Below are positions 26,516-35,007 of a stretch of 64,000 nucleotides of DNA, piece by piece. Location of the stretch: positions 34,806-98,805 of the forward strand of contig JAVYNU010000002.1 in the NCBI GenBank assembly GCA_038735125.1, in the 5' to 3' direction. The notes under the pieces are model-generated. The model was not told the DNA's origin and did no database searches. It was given only the letters and a program-made list of their open reading frames with translations. The translations under genes were made by a program, and so were the position numbers. The stretch comes from Ignisphaera sp. (GTDB taxonomy: Archaea > Thermoproteota > Thermoprotei_A > Sulfolobales > Ignisphaeraceae). Position 1 is the first letter of the stretch. The number at the start of each line of letters is the position of its first letter.

Positions 26516-27529
26516 CTACGATTTTTTTATCGGGTAGATGAAATCCCCTGTATCACCAACATATAGTCTATATTTAGTAGGGCCATCACCGTATCTAAGC
26601 AATTCGACGGATCCTCTGGCCAAGACGATGTCGCCTTTCTTAGCTATTTCGTTGAATCTCCCCCTAAGACTATAGACCTCTTCAACGTTGGTAATAGTGC
26701 CTTCTATGAACTCCTCTACCTCTACCTTATATCTACATGGAGTGAATATTGAATCTGAATCATCTTCTATTCTAAGCTTTAGAGTTGCTACACCGATTTT
26801 TGTACATGTGTAGGAACTGTACATATCGTCTTTCTCAGGCTCTTTCACCAATCTAATAAAGTATTTTCTTCCTCTGAATAAGCCTTCCAAAACCCTCTTA
26901 GACTCTATCTCAGCGAATTTCTCAAATGGTATAGGGGTCTCGGACACCCTCTCCCTATACAGCTCTCGCAAAGCATCACCAGAGTACTTCGCAAAGCCAA
27001 GGCTCTTATCGTTAACAACATCTTGTAGAAATCTATACATTTTGATGGAGTCGCGCCAGCCATAGACAACAATGTCGATGTCTGAGTCGCGAGTGTGCAG
27101 ATCCGCTAGAATAGATCCTGAGATACCAATGTTCCTAACGCCGCCAACTTCATTGGCGAGCAGTATAAACTCTCTAACACTTCTAATAACATCGTCTTCG
27201 ACTGCTCTATATGATAATATTTCTTCGGCTTTTTCAAGAGGATTCAAAACTGTTTCTATGTCGCTTAGGGGGACTGTGGGGACTGGCCGGCAGAAGAAAC
27301 TATCGTGGGCTATGTAACGGGGGTAGCTATTGAGTAGATACATCGTCTCATTGTCTACACCAGGGATTTTCGCATATCTAAGCCCGGATGGGTGTATCCT
27401 ATCCCCATCGCTTCTAGGTATATACTTGGGAAAGGCCACAACCTTGTTTGGCGGATGGGAAACCCCCTTGACATAGAATATGGACTTGTCTCTCAGAAGC
27501 AGGTAAAAGCCTTCAACAAGTCCGAACAC
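26516..27529 (-). CDS. Nucleotidyltransferase-fold protein with long flanking domains
   Basis: A 337-residue protein. The middle (residues about 130-155) carries GISGSILADLHTRDSDIDIVVYG, the GS...DxD motif of the DNA polymerase beta superfamily. The N-terminal 120 residues and C-terminal 120 residues (ending in a small beta-rich part, GPTKYRLYVGDTGDFIYPIKK) are archaeal additions. Resembles the predicted nucleotidyltransferases of the COG2413 kind. The substrate, RNA or protein, is not known. Divergent from the fucosidase gene. Confidence 0.8.
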   Translation of the reverse strand: MFGLVEGFYLLLRDKSIFYVKGVSHPPNKVVAFPKYIPRSDGDRIHPSGLRYAKIPGVDNETMYLLNSYPRYIAHDSFFCRPVPTVPLSDIETVLNPLEKAEEILSYRAVEDDVIRSVREFILLANEVGGVRNIGISGSILADLHTRDSDIDIVVYGWRDSIKMYRFLQDVVNDKSLGFAKYSGDALRELYRERVSETPIPFEKFAEIESKRVLEGLFRGRKYFIRLVKEPEKDDMYSSYTCTKIGVATLKLRIEDDSDSIFTPCRYKVEVEEFIEGTITNVEEVYSLRGRFNEIAKKGDIVLARGSVELLRYGDGPTKYRLYVGDTGDFIYPIKKS

Positions 27530-27599
27530 CGTTAAACACCCTTTTCAGCTATCTAGCATCTGGGCTTATTAATAATTGGTATCGATAAGTCGCTGGGAT

Positions 27600-27899
27600 A
27601 TGGCTATGAGCCCCGAGGAGATCTTGTCCACTATTCCAGCCCCTGTGAAAGGGTCTTTCAAGCCGTCATGGGATTCACTAAGCATGTATAAGGTTCCAAA
27701 GTGGTTCACAGACTCGAGATTCGGCATATTCATTCACTGGGGAGCATATTCTGTACCTGCCTTTGGTAACGGGTGGTACCCTAGAAACATGTACGACCCT
27801 TCACAACCAGAGTACGAGTATCATCTAAAGAACTTTGGCCCCCACAGAGATTTTGGATACAAAGACTTTATACCCATGTTCACAGCCGTAGCAAAATTT
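27600..27899 (+). pseudogene. Alpha-L-fucosidase (GH29), N-terminal piece, cut by an IS element
   Basis: Encodes about 100 residues with the GH29 N-terminal motifs KVPKWFTDSRFGIFIHWGAYSVPAFGNGWYPRNMY. The frame then reads VAKF and enters the inserted element, stopping at 27903-27905. The ATG at 27600 (MAMSPEEIL) is chosen over a TTG at 27576 because it follows GGGAT and lies near the expected transcription start for the TTATTAAT box around 27565. Protein sequence resumes at 29399 with RGEPENWDPDEWARIF. This piece alone cannot be active, since the nucleophile is on the other piece. Confidence 0.9.
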
Positions 27900-27960
27900 A
27901 TATGACTGCATATAAAAGCATGCTCTTCGTAACTTAGCTTATGTCTCTATTTGATTATTT

Positions 27961-28104
27961 TTAATCACTTTCCTCTATCACCACCACCTTAACCTTCTTT
28001 CCGTGTAGCTTTGATAGCTTCTCTTGGTATTCTTTTGGTGGGTATATCAGGTATTTCCTCATGGTCTTTACAATCTTTGCCTCAAACACGTATATCGAGA
28101 CCAT
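27961..28104 (-). CDS. 47-residue protein inside the IS element, divergent from tnpB
   Basis: Read by hand: ATG at 28104, TAA at 27961-27963. It starts MVSIYVFEAKIVKTMRKY and ends KKVKVVVIEESD. The pattern of a short strand, a PPKEYQEKL helix and LHGKKVKVVVIE looks like the small AbrB-like or DUF2080-like proteins often linked with archaeal IS605 elements, which is a resemblance judged by eye. The intact frame, sharing the left-end promoter gap with tnpB, suggests it is real and may bind DNA to control transposition. It is too short to be certain. Confidence 0.55.
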   Translation of the reverse strand: MVSIYVFEAKIVKTMRKYLIYPPKEYQEKLSKLHGKKVKVVVIEESD

Positions 28105-28179
28105 AACTCTCACTGCATAAACTATAGAGTGTAAAAGTTTATAAGCTTGTACTCTAAATGCCTAGACTGGCGAAGCCCG

Positions 28180-29398
28180 ATGAAGGCGTCTATCCACCTA
28201 ATCGGTAGGTGGATGCCTGAGGGTACATACTACAAAGCCTTTAAGGCAGAGGCAGAGGTTGTCGAAGGGAATGCTAGCGACTTGCTACGGGATTTAACAA
28301 TATATAGGTATGCGTTGCAGAAAGTCGTAGACGCTCTATGGGATTTAGATGAGCTTCCGAAGAAGAGTCAGCTACACCAATTGTTCTACCCAGTGCTCAG
28401 AGAATATGGCTTTAGAGCACATGTAGCTAGAAACATATACTAATATGCTTTAGCTTTAGTCAAAGTCGCTAAAAGTAGCAATGGCAACAAGCCGAGTATT
28501 AGAAGATTGTCTGCTAGGCTAGACCACCAAGACGCAAAAGTCGAATTAGACAAAGGAGTTGTCAGAGTTGTCCTGAGAGACAAGCGGTATACACTAAGGC
28601 TAAGACACAGGAAAGAGTATATTGAGAGATTCAAAAATTTGAAGTGGAAGGAGGTTCACATAAGATACGAGAACAAGAAAATCTTTGTCAGCATAGTCTT
28701 CGAGGTTAAGTATAATCCATATGTTCCAAAAGGCTTCACAGCAGTAGATTTGAACCTGAGAACTATTACAACATTCGATGGCTCTGAGGCTAGGAGATAT
28801 AGAACAAGATTTGTTGAAGCATTGAGCAAGAGGGCTAGAGCTGAAGAGATATTCTAAGAGGTGGAGATACAACGAGAGGATTCTAAACAGGGTTAAGGCT
28901 CTACACAGAAGGGCTAGGAACATCATCAATGATTTCTGCTGGAAGCTTGCAAAAGATATTGTTGTAAAAGCACATAAACGAAGACATGCAGTCGTCTTAG
29001 AGGATTTAGAGCACTTGAAAGAATCTGTTAATGGCAAAAGCAGTAGTGTTAGGTGGAAGCTAGCACTATTTGCTTATAGAAGACTTCATCACGCAGTTAT
29101 GTCAAAAGCAATTGAGTACAACATTCCAATAATTGTAGTAGACCCTAGGAACACGTCATCGACTTGTCCAAGGTGTGGTTCTAGGCTAGTCTATGTACAT
29201 AGACTAGCTATTTGCAAGACATGTGGATTCAAAAGAGACAGAGATTTTGTTGGAGCCACGAATATCTACTTACGGGGGATGTGGGGAAGCCTTGGGTCTT
29301 CCCCGAATGGGGGTGGAATGAAGGGTGAAATCCAACAGACCACCCCAAACAGAGATGAGCCGATGACCATTTATATAAAAACATATACAAACATATAA
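28180..29398 (+). pseudogene. tnpB: tnpB (RuvC-like RNA-guided nuclease), broken by a nonsense codon and a frameshift
   Basis: Three pieces make one TnpB of about 405 residues: a helical N-terminus (from ATG at 28180; TTG at 28147 also possible) up to a TAA at 28441-28443 that replaces a sense codon (reading continues YALALVKVAKS in the same frame), a middle piece with the first RuvC Asp in FTAVDLNLRTITTFD, then a shift of one base near 28838-28850 into the frame of LKRYSKRWRYNERIL, the RuvC Glu in VVLEDLEHL, the zinc ribbon CPRCGS...CKTCGF and the last Asp in RDRDFVGATNIY. All catalytic residues remain, but two lesions stop translation. It ends exactly at the right edge of the element. Confidence 0.88.
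29283..29304 (+). ncRNA. Hairpin near the IS right end, possible 3' part of the TnpB guide RNA
   Basis: GGGGAAG and CTTCCCC form a perfect 7-bp stem with an 8-base loop. TnpB systems encode a guide RNA that overlaps the 3' end of tnpB and runs to the right end, with the guide taken from the flanking DNA. The hairpin lies about 95 bp before the fucosidase junction, so the extent of any RNA is unknown. Only the stem is seen directly. Confidence 0.35.
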
Positions 29399-30610
29399 AG
29401 AGGTGAACCCGAGAACTGGGACCCAGATGAATGGGCTAGGATATTCGAGAGAGCAGGCGCAAAATTCGTTGTTCTTGTTGCAGAGCACCACGACGGCTTC
29501 GCATTGTGGGACTCTAGCTACACTAGGTGGTGTGCCTCTAAAGTTGGCCCGAAGAGGGATATAGTTAAAGAGCTTAAGATAGCTGTCGAGGATAGGGGGC
29601 TAATATTTGGCGTGTCTTATCATAGAGCAGAGCACTGGTGGTTCTTCAACACAGGCATGAAGATAGATTCAGATGTTAGAGACCCAAAATATTTCGATCT
29701 CTATGGACCTGCCATGCCTGCTTCCCTAGATCCAAGAGCACCACCGTCAAAAGATAATGTTCCGCCAGACCACAGCTTCTTAATGGATTGGTTGCTAAGA
29801 ATTGTTGAGGTTGTTGAGAGGTACAGGCCCTGGATAGTGTACTTCGATTGGTGGATAGCAAACCCGGCCTTCGAGCCATATCTAAAGGCTTTTGCAGCTT
29901 ACTACTACAACAGATGCTATGGCTGGGGCGTAGAGCCTATCATAGTCTATAAGCACGGTGCCTTCCCTAAGGATGTGGCAGTTCCAGATCTAGCTGAAAG
30001 AGGGACTGTGGCAACAATACAGGATTATCCATGGCTGGCCGACACTTCTGTCGACTACAGGTCGTGGGGATACATAAAAAACGCTGAGTATAAAGCGCCA
30101 GAGTTTATAATTCAGCATATGGTGGATGTTGTTAGCAAGAATGGTGTTTTCCTATTGAACATAGGTCCAAAGCCCGATGGTACAATACCAGAAGAGCAGA
30201 AGAGGATACTTATAAACATTGGTGAGTGGCTGAAACTCTATGGAGAGTCCATTTATGGCTCAAAACCGTGGATAGTGTTTGGCGAGGGGCCTACAAAAGT
30301 TGAGGAAGGTTTCTTCACTGAGAGGAAACTCGCCTTCACTGGAGAGGATGTTAGATATACAGCAAAGTATGCATATCCGTTCAAAGAAATTGTCTATGTC
30401 ACAATACTAGGCGAGCCAAAGCAAGAGATAACGCTAAAAGCATTGAGAGATGTGCACAAAGATATAGTCAGTATCGATATACCCAACACCCAAGAAAAGG
30501 TCTCTTGGAGTCTAACAGAAAACGGCTTGAAAATCACTTTGCCAGACACAAAGAAGTTGAAGAAGCCTATAACACTTAGAATCATAGTCAAGTCAAAGGA
30601 TGTGCCATAG
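29399..30610 (+). pseudogene. Alpha-L-fucosidase (GH29), C-terminal piece
   Basis: About 403 residues in one open frame from AGA at 29399 (first ATG only at 29504). It contains the GH29 motifs FVVLVAEHHDGFALWDSSYTRW, the region WIVYFDWW where the catalytic Asp nucleophile is expected, VFLLNIGPKPDGTIP, and the C-terminal beta-sandwich. Together with the first piece it makes roughly 500 residues, a normal size. No further stop codon or shift is seen over 400 codons, which suggests recent disruption or selection to keep it. Fucosidase removes alpha-L-fucose from glycans; it belongs with the importers and other sugar genes downstream. Confidence 0.88.
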
Positions 30611-30633
30611 AAACGTTAATTGTTTCCACAAGA

Positions 30634-30646
30634 AAATTTTTATAAA
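30634..30646 (+). promoter_or_regulatory. TATA box of the radical SAM gene
   Basis: TTTTTATAAAG lies about 35-40 bp before the ATG at 30679, giving a short leader. It separates this gene from the fucosidase piece. Confidence 0.5.
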
Positions 30647-30678
30647 GCTGCATATGTGTAGACCGATAGAAAGACGCG

Positions 30679-31728
30679 ATGACGCAGATAATAGGGAGAA
30701 CAAAGACAAGGTTCTACATATACATTGATGACCTTCCCCTCGTAGGCCACATAGCATTTGGTATTATTGATAGAGGGACAAACGTTTTGCAGATTAGACC
30801 AACAACCATATGCCCCTACAACTGCATATTCTGCAGCGTCGACGCAGGGCCCTTCTCCAGGCACAGACAATCAGAGTATGTTGTGGACTGGAGACACTTG
30901 GTCAAGTGGGCAAAGCATGTGAGGGATGCTAAGGGTGGCGACGTGCTAGAGGCTCTCATAGATGGTGTGGGGGAGCCTCCAACGCATCCAAATATAGTTG
31001 ACATTGTTAGAGAGCTTAAGAAGATCTTTCCAAGAGTTGCTATGGAAAGTAGGGGGCAGACACTATCCAAAGCATTGATAGAAATGTTCGACGAGGCTGG
31101 CTTAGACAGACTGAATATCAGTATTGATACGCTCGACGAGGAGAAGGGCAAGATCATCCAGGGGGTTCCATGGTACAGCGTTAAAAGCGTTATGGAGATT
31201 GTCGAGTATATTGTTAGAAATACCAAGATAGATGTTCATCTAACCCCTGTGTGGATACCAGGTCTAAACGACGACGATATAAAGAAGATCATTGAGTGGG
31301 GCCTCAGAACAGGAGTTGGGAAAAGGTTTCCACCATTTGGGATACAGAAGTATGAGATTCATAGATATGGAAGAAAAATACAAAACATTAAAGAGGTTTC
31401 TTGGAACACATTCAAAAGATTTTTAGAAAGTCTAGAGAAGGAGTATGGAATTACGCTATACTACAAAAAACTTGATTTTGGTATCAGATATGGTAAGAGG
31501 TATCCGATAAAGTATAGGAGAGGTGATATTATAGATGCTATCATCGCTATCCCAGGGTGGCTCAAAAACGAGGTTATAGCTATTGACAAAGATTATGATG
31601 TTGTAATCACAGTGGTAGGTGTTTCATGGTCAGACAAGTTGCCGTATAAGAGGATAAAGGTAGAGATTATATCTAGTGATGATGGAATATACATTGCAAA
31701 GCCTTTGAACAGCTCTTTACCCAGCTAA
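30679..31728 (+). CDS. Radical SAM protein (COG2100-like)
   Basis: A 349-residue protein with the radical SAM cluster motif CPYNCIFC at residues about 52-59, then VLEALIDGVGEPPTHPN, which plays the part of the GGE motif, and LNISIDTLDEEKGKII. The last 70 residues form a small beta-rich domain (IPGWLKNEVIAIDKDYDVVITVVG...) that could bind RNA or protein. Similar archaeal proteins are uncharacterised; peptide or tRNA modification is possible. Product and substrate remain open. Confidence 0.85.
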   Translation: MTQIIGRTKTRFYIYIDDLPLVGHIAFGIIDRGTNVLQIRPTTICPYNCIFCSVDAGPFSRHRQSEYVVDWRHLVKWAKHVRDAKGGDVLEALIDGVGEPPTHPNIVDIVRELKKIFPRVAMESRGQTLSKALIEMFDEAGLDRLNISIDTLDEEKGKIIQGVPWYSVKSVMEIVEYIVRNTKIDVHLTPVWIPGLNDDDIKKIIEWGLRTGVGKRFPPFGIQKYEIHRYGRKIQNIKEVSWNTFKRFLESLEKEYGITLYYKKLDFGIRYGKRYPIKYRRGDIIDAIIAIPGWLKNEVIAIDKDYDVVITVVGVSWSDKLPYKRIKVEIISSDDGIYIAKPLNSSLPS

Positions 31729-31848
31729 CTTCTTTTTAGCATTCTCCAATCTTTGATTTTAATTTAAATTAATTCAAAAGAACATATAAATTTAAAAATA
31801 CAGTAACATCTAACACATTAATTCAATTGTACTTGATGGGTTTAGTTT

Positions 31849-33177
31849 ATGGGGGGAGCAGAGCTTAAACCAAGGGAAAGGGTTTTAATAGCTTTAAGGC
31901 ATGAGGAGGCTGATAGGGTACCAATTGATTTAGGCTCTACACACGTATCAACAATAAACCCTCTATCCTATGTTGTTTTAAGGAAGTATTTGGGTCTTCC
32001 CGAGAGACCTGCGAGGATTAAGGACGTTGTAGCTCAGCTTACCGAAATAGATTTTGATGTTCTACAGATTTTTCATGCGGATTTAATAGATGTTAATAGG
32101 CATTTACCCCCATCGCCTGGAGAAGAATATTACAGAGATGTGTTTTATCAATGCATGTCTTGTCCATATAGAAACCCCGAAACAGGTAAAGCTGAGATAT
32201 TCGAGAATAACTGGAAAACGTGGAGCCATCCACACTATGGATTTTCTGAAGAGGTGCCAGCTTGCATTGATATCACTGAAAAAGGTAATAGCCTATTAAT
32301 ATACCTCTATAAAACTACTCTACTTGGTGAAGGTTCTAAAACCTCTACAACATTTTCCCCACCTGATGCCCGTGGAGCCAATCCTTTGGCTGATGCAAAA
32401 AGCGTTGAAGATGTTAAGAGATTTGACTGGGATTTGTTTAAGGTCAGCGACAAATATGTTGACTATTTGAGGAGAAAGGCCGAGTATCTCTATAAAAATA
32501 CAGACTATGCATTGGTATACTCTCTAGCTGGTCGCATGCATGCCTGGGCCCAGGCACTAAGGGGTTGGACAAGGTGGCTCTCAGATCTTCGGCTTAGAAA
32601 AACATTGGCAGAGGCTGTTCTCGATAATATAATGGATGTGTTGATGTACAATGTAAAGAGGTTTATAGAAGCCTTTGGGGAATATGTCCAGGTTATAGGT
32701 TTTGCAGATGATTTGGGAACTGAAGAGGGACCTCAAATACCTGTTCAACTCTTTAGGGATATGTATAAACATAGATATGAAGAATTGTTTGGCTATATCA
32801 AAAAACATTCTAAGATGTACATATTCCTGCATAGCGATGGAGCTATATTCCCACTCATAAAAGAGTTTATAGACGCTGGACTCGATATAATCAATCCCAT
32901 TCAGTTATCAGCAAAGGGTATGGATCCCGAAAAGCTTAAGAAGGAGTATGGAGAGCATATCACCTTCTGGGGAGGTGGAGCAGACGTTCAACGTGTTCTA
33001 CCATTTGCTAGCAAAGATGAGGTAGTTCAACATGTCAGAAACCTCATAAAGATCTTTGCACCAGGTGGAGGATTCGTATTTGCGACAACGCATAATATTC
33101 AGCCCCCTACACCACCAGAAAACATAGTGGCAGTATTTGAGACTGCATATAGATATGGCAAATACCCTATTAGCTAA
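31849..33177 (+). CDS. Uroporphyrinogen decarboxylase-fold protein (COG0407-like), not heme-related
   Basis: A 442-residue protein starting with the family opening RERVLIALRHEEADRVPIDLG and ending with PGGGFVFATTHNIQPPTPPENIVAVFETAYRYG. The fold is the UroD/MtaA barrel. At the site where corrinoid methyltransferases have a zinc-binding H-x-C, it has HSDG and no Cys, so a methyl transfer by the usual zinc chemistry is doubtful. Members near glycosidase genes are common and unexplained. It has long inserts (CMSCPYRNPETGKAEIF) with a Cys pair. Upstream is an AT-rich promoter region at 31750-31830. Confidence 0.83.
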   Translation: MGGAELKPRERVLIALRHEEADRVPIDLGSTHVSTINPLSYVVLRKYLGLPERPARIKDVVAQLTEIDFDVLQIFHADLIDVNRHLPPSPGEEYYRDVFYQCMSCPYRNPETGKAEIFENNWKTWSHPHYGFSEEVPACIDITEKGNSLLIYLYKTTLLGEGSKTSTTFSPPDARGANPLADAKSVEDVKRFDWDLFKVSDKYVDYLRRKAEYLYKNTDYALVYSLAGRMHAWAQALRGWTRWLSDLRLRKTLAEAVLDNIMDVLMYNVKRFIEAFGEYVQVIGFADDLGTEEGPQIPVQLFRDMYKHRYEELFGYIKKHSKMYIFLHSDGAIFPLIKEFIDAGLDIINPIQLSAKGMDPEKLKKEYGEHITFWGGGADVQRVLPFASKDEVVQHVRNLIKIFAPGGGFVFATTHNIQPPTPPENIVAVFETAYRYGKYPIS

Positions 33178-33239
33178 TACATAATTTTTACAAAAAGGTA
33201 GTATTATTCGATAAACGAAGTAACATATATAGTTCTCTT

Positions 33240-33265
33240 CATCTGGAAGATGTCATAGAGATGAC
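33240..33265. repeat. Two adjoining short inverted repeats
   Basis: CATCT-GGA-AGATG (33240-33252) shares its last base with GTCAT-AGAG-ATGAC (33252-33265). They lie between the UroD-like gene and the next gene, about 90 bp before its start. They could be a terminator hairpin or regulator sites; nothing decides. Confidence 0.35.
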
Positions 33266-33355
33266 TATAAGCATTGTATTTCTAAGCTAATTATATTTAT
33301 ATATTGTTACATGTTATATCATAAATTTTTAAATGTTGCCCTATAGTATATTGAT

Positions 33356-34858
33356 ATGGTTATGAACATGTCTAATTATACACTACATCTAAGAAGATTC
33401 ATAGTACATGACGAAGTTGGCATGGGGCAAAACCAGTTTAGATGCTTTTACCTAGCGTTCCACCCAGTAAATGGCTCACTAGTTGTGCATGAGGGACACT
33501 CAGGAAGGGTGTACATGGATGGGAGGCTTATCTATGGGTATGAACTGGTTGGTAGACCTCCAAGAGCTGGGGGAGACACGCATGGGGCTATCACATGGAA
33601 TAAAGATTATGTCTTCTTCGGTGGCTGGATGAAGGCGCCTCCAGGACTATTGATCTCAAGTGATAGAACATTGGCTAAACAGGATATGAGAGAGAAGTAC
33701 AGTCATATACATGCTGTAGATGATGGTGGTAGGGTGGAGCTTATATGGTCTAGGAAATGGGATGATAAGATTCCTCCGAATCACTGGTATGGAGAGGTAA
33801 CAGATCTTCTCTATGATGGACACGAAGATGTTATTTATTTCACGAGAGCTGATGGCCATGCAGAGCTTGGTCTCTGGAGAATAAACCTATCGAGTAGAAA
33901 AGCTGAATGGATAGTTCAAAACAGAACTGTTTACAAGATGGAGATGAAGGACGACAAGATATTTGCCACCTTATTCAATCCTGCTCACATGGAGAAATCA
34001 GCTATTGTGGTTTTCGACACCTTAAGAAATGAGAGCAGAATTGTAGAGGAATTCGACTTTGCTTTAGAGCCTAGAGGAAAGGTTTCTATGTATCGTGATG
34101 GCGGTCAAATAGTTCAACTACAAAATAGATTGATAGCGTTTTATGGAGGTTCTATGATAGTTATTGACCCCTATAGAGATAGATACACCCTGTATCCATT
34201 TCTAGAGGTGGCAGGCTCGAAGGAGAATGCCATTATACCCAACCCAGAAAGACCTCTATATATTCCTGGGCTAAGGACACAGAAAATATATCCATTGGGA
34301 GTTCCAATAATCGCTGCAAACCCATATGAAGGATCTACAGAACCATTCCATAAAACAACATTTGGAATGATACTAAGAATAGACCCTGTATCGCCACAGA
34401 TAGTATCCTCTGCCGGATTCATATCCGGCATGGCAACAGATGGGAAATACGCATACTTTGGAGCATCATATGCTAACCACTGCCCACTCTACACATATAG
34501 AACAGGTGACGGAGGCATATTTGCAGTGCCAGTAAAAGACCTGTTTACAAAGCCATGGAACTCTATAAGGCTATGGATATACGATGGCATGTATAGCCAA
34601 GGATCATCAGGACTATTTGGATGGTTCGGAGGCATACCACTAAAAGGCTTCGAAAAGAAAATACTGAGAATATACACATCAAAGGAGACAAAGATTAGAA
34701 TATCAGAATACACAATGCTAGGCACAAGCATAGAAGACGACATTGCAATAAAATCAGGCTGGAATATAATAACACTCGAAAACTACTACGATATAGTAGC
34801 ATTTAAGATTCTGGAAAACGTTGATAAAATCCTTGCCGAAATAATTTTAGAACCGTAA
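33356..34858 (+). CDS. Large beta-propeller-like protein, possibly DUF2139 family
   Basis: A 500-residue soluble protein with no signal peptide. It is rich in beta strands with repeated blocks such as GDTHGAITWNKDYVFFGGW, DLLYDGHEDVIYFTRADGHAELGLWRI and ISGMATDGKYAYFGASYANHCPLY, which suggests a propeller. It resembles the archaeal DUF2139 proteins, by memory and without a search. Conserved His, Asp and Trp residues hint at a carbohydrate-active role, in keeping with the fucosidase and ABC importer beside it. ATG at 33356 or 33362 or 33368. Confidence 0.7.
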   Translation: MVMNMSNYTLHLRRFIVHDEVGMGQNQFRCFYLAFHPVNGSLVVHEGHSGRVYMDGRLIYGYELVGRPPRAGGDTHGAITWNKDYVFFGGWMKAPPGLLISSDRTLAKQDMREKYSHIHAVDDGGRVELIWSRKWDDKIPPNHWYGEVTDLLYDGHEDVIYFTRADGHAELGLWRINLSSRKAEWIVQNRTVYKMEMKDDKIFATLFNPAHMEKSAIVVFDTLRNESRIVEEFDFALEPRGKVSMYRDGGQIVQLQNRLIAFYGGSMIVIDPYRDRYTLYPFLEVAGSKENAIIPNPERPLYIPGLRTQKIYPLGVPIIAANPYEGSTEPFHKTTFGMILRIDPVSPQIVSSAGFISGMATDGKYAYFGASYANHCPLYTYRTGDGGIFAVPVKDLFTKPWNSIRLWIYDGMYSQGSSGLFGWFGGIPLKGFEKKILRIYTSKETKIRISEYTMLGTSIEDDIAIKSGWNIITLENYYDIVAFKILENVDKILAEIILEP

Positions 34859-35007
34859 GTATCTCTGGCCTGGCTAAGAATCAATTAACACAATTATAAT
34901 ATTGAATTTTTATATAAAAATTAATCATCAGGCTTCGGTTCATTTACTCTTTTTTGTGTAGGTATGTGTAGGTAGAAAGAGAGTTTTAAAAATGAATATT
35001 TGAATGT

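Larger units (their letters stand above)
27900..29398 (+). mobile_element. IS605/IS1341-type (TnpB-only) insertion sequence inside the fucosidase gene
   Basis: About 1.5 kb. Both fucosidase pieces join cleanly in frame (K-F then R-G-E-P) if this interval is removed, so its edges are known within a few bases. It has no inverted terminal repeats or clear target duplication, as usual for IS200/IS605. It contains a decayed tnpB on the plus strand and a 47-codon ORF on the minus strand near the left end; no tnpA is present. A GGGGAAG/CTTCCCC hairpin at 29283-29304 lies near the right end, where TnpB guide RNAs are encoded. The left flank AAATTTA could fit a T-rich insertion motif. Confidence 0.88.

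Noticed and set aside
28144..28860. The first two tnpB pieces as two independent small genes
   Set aside because: They continue one TnpB sequence in the same frame across a TAA and then across a one-base shift, so they are parts of one broken gene.
27900..29398. Group I-like intron or IStron as explanation of the insertion
   Set aside because: No intron core elements were recognised, and such elements are not known in archaea; kept only as a question to test at RNA level.
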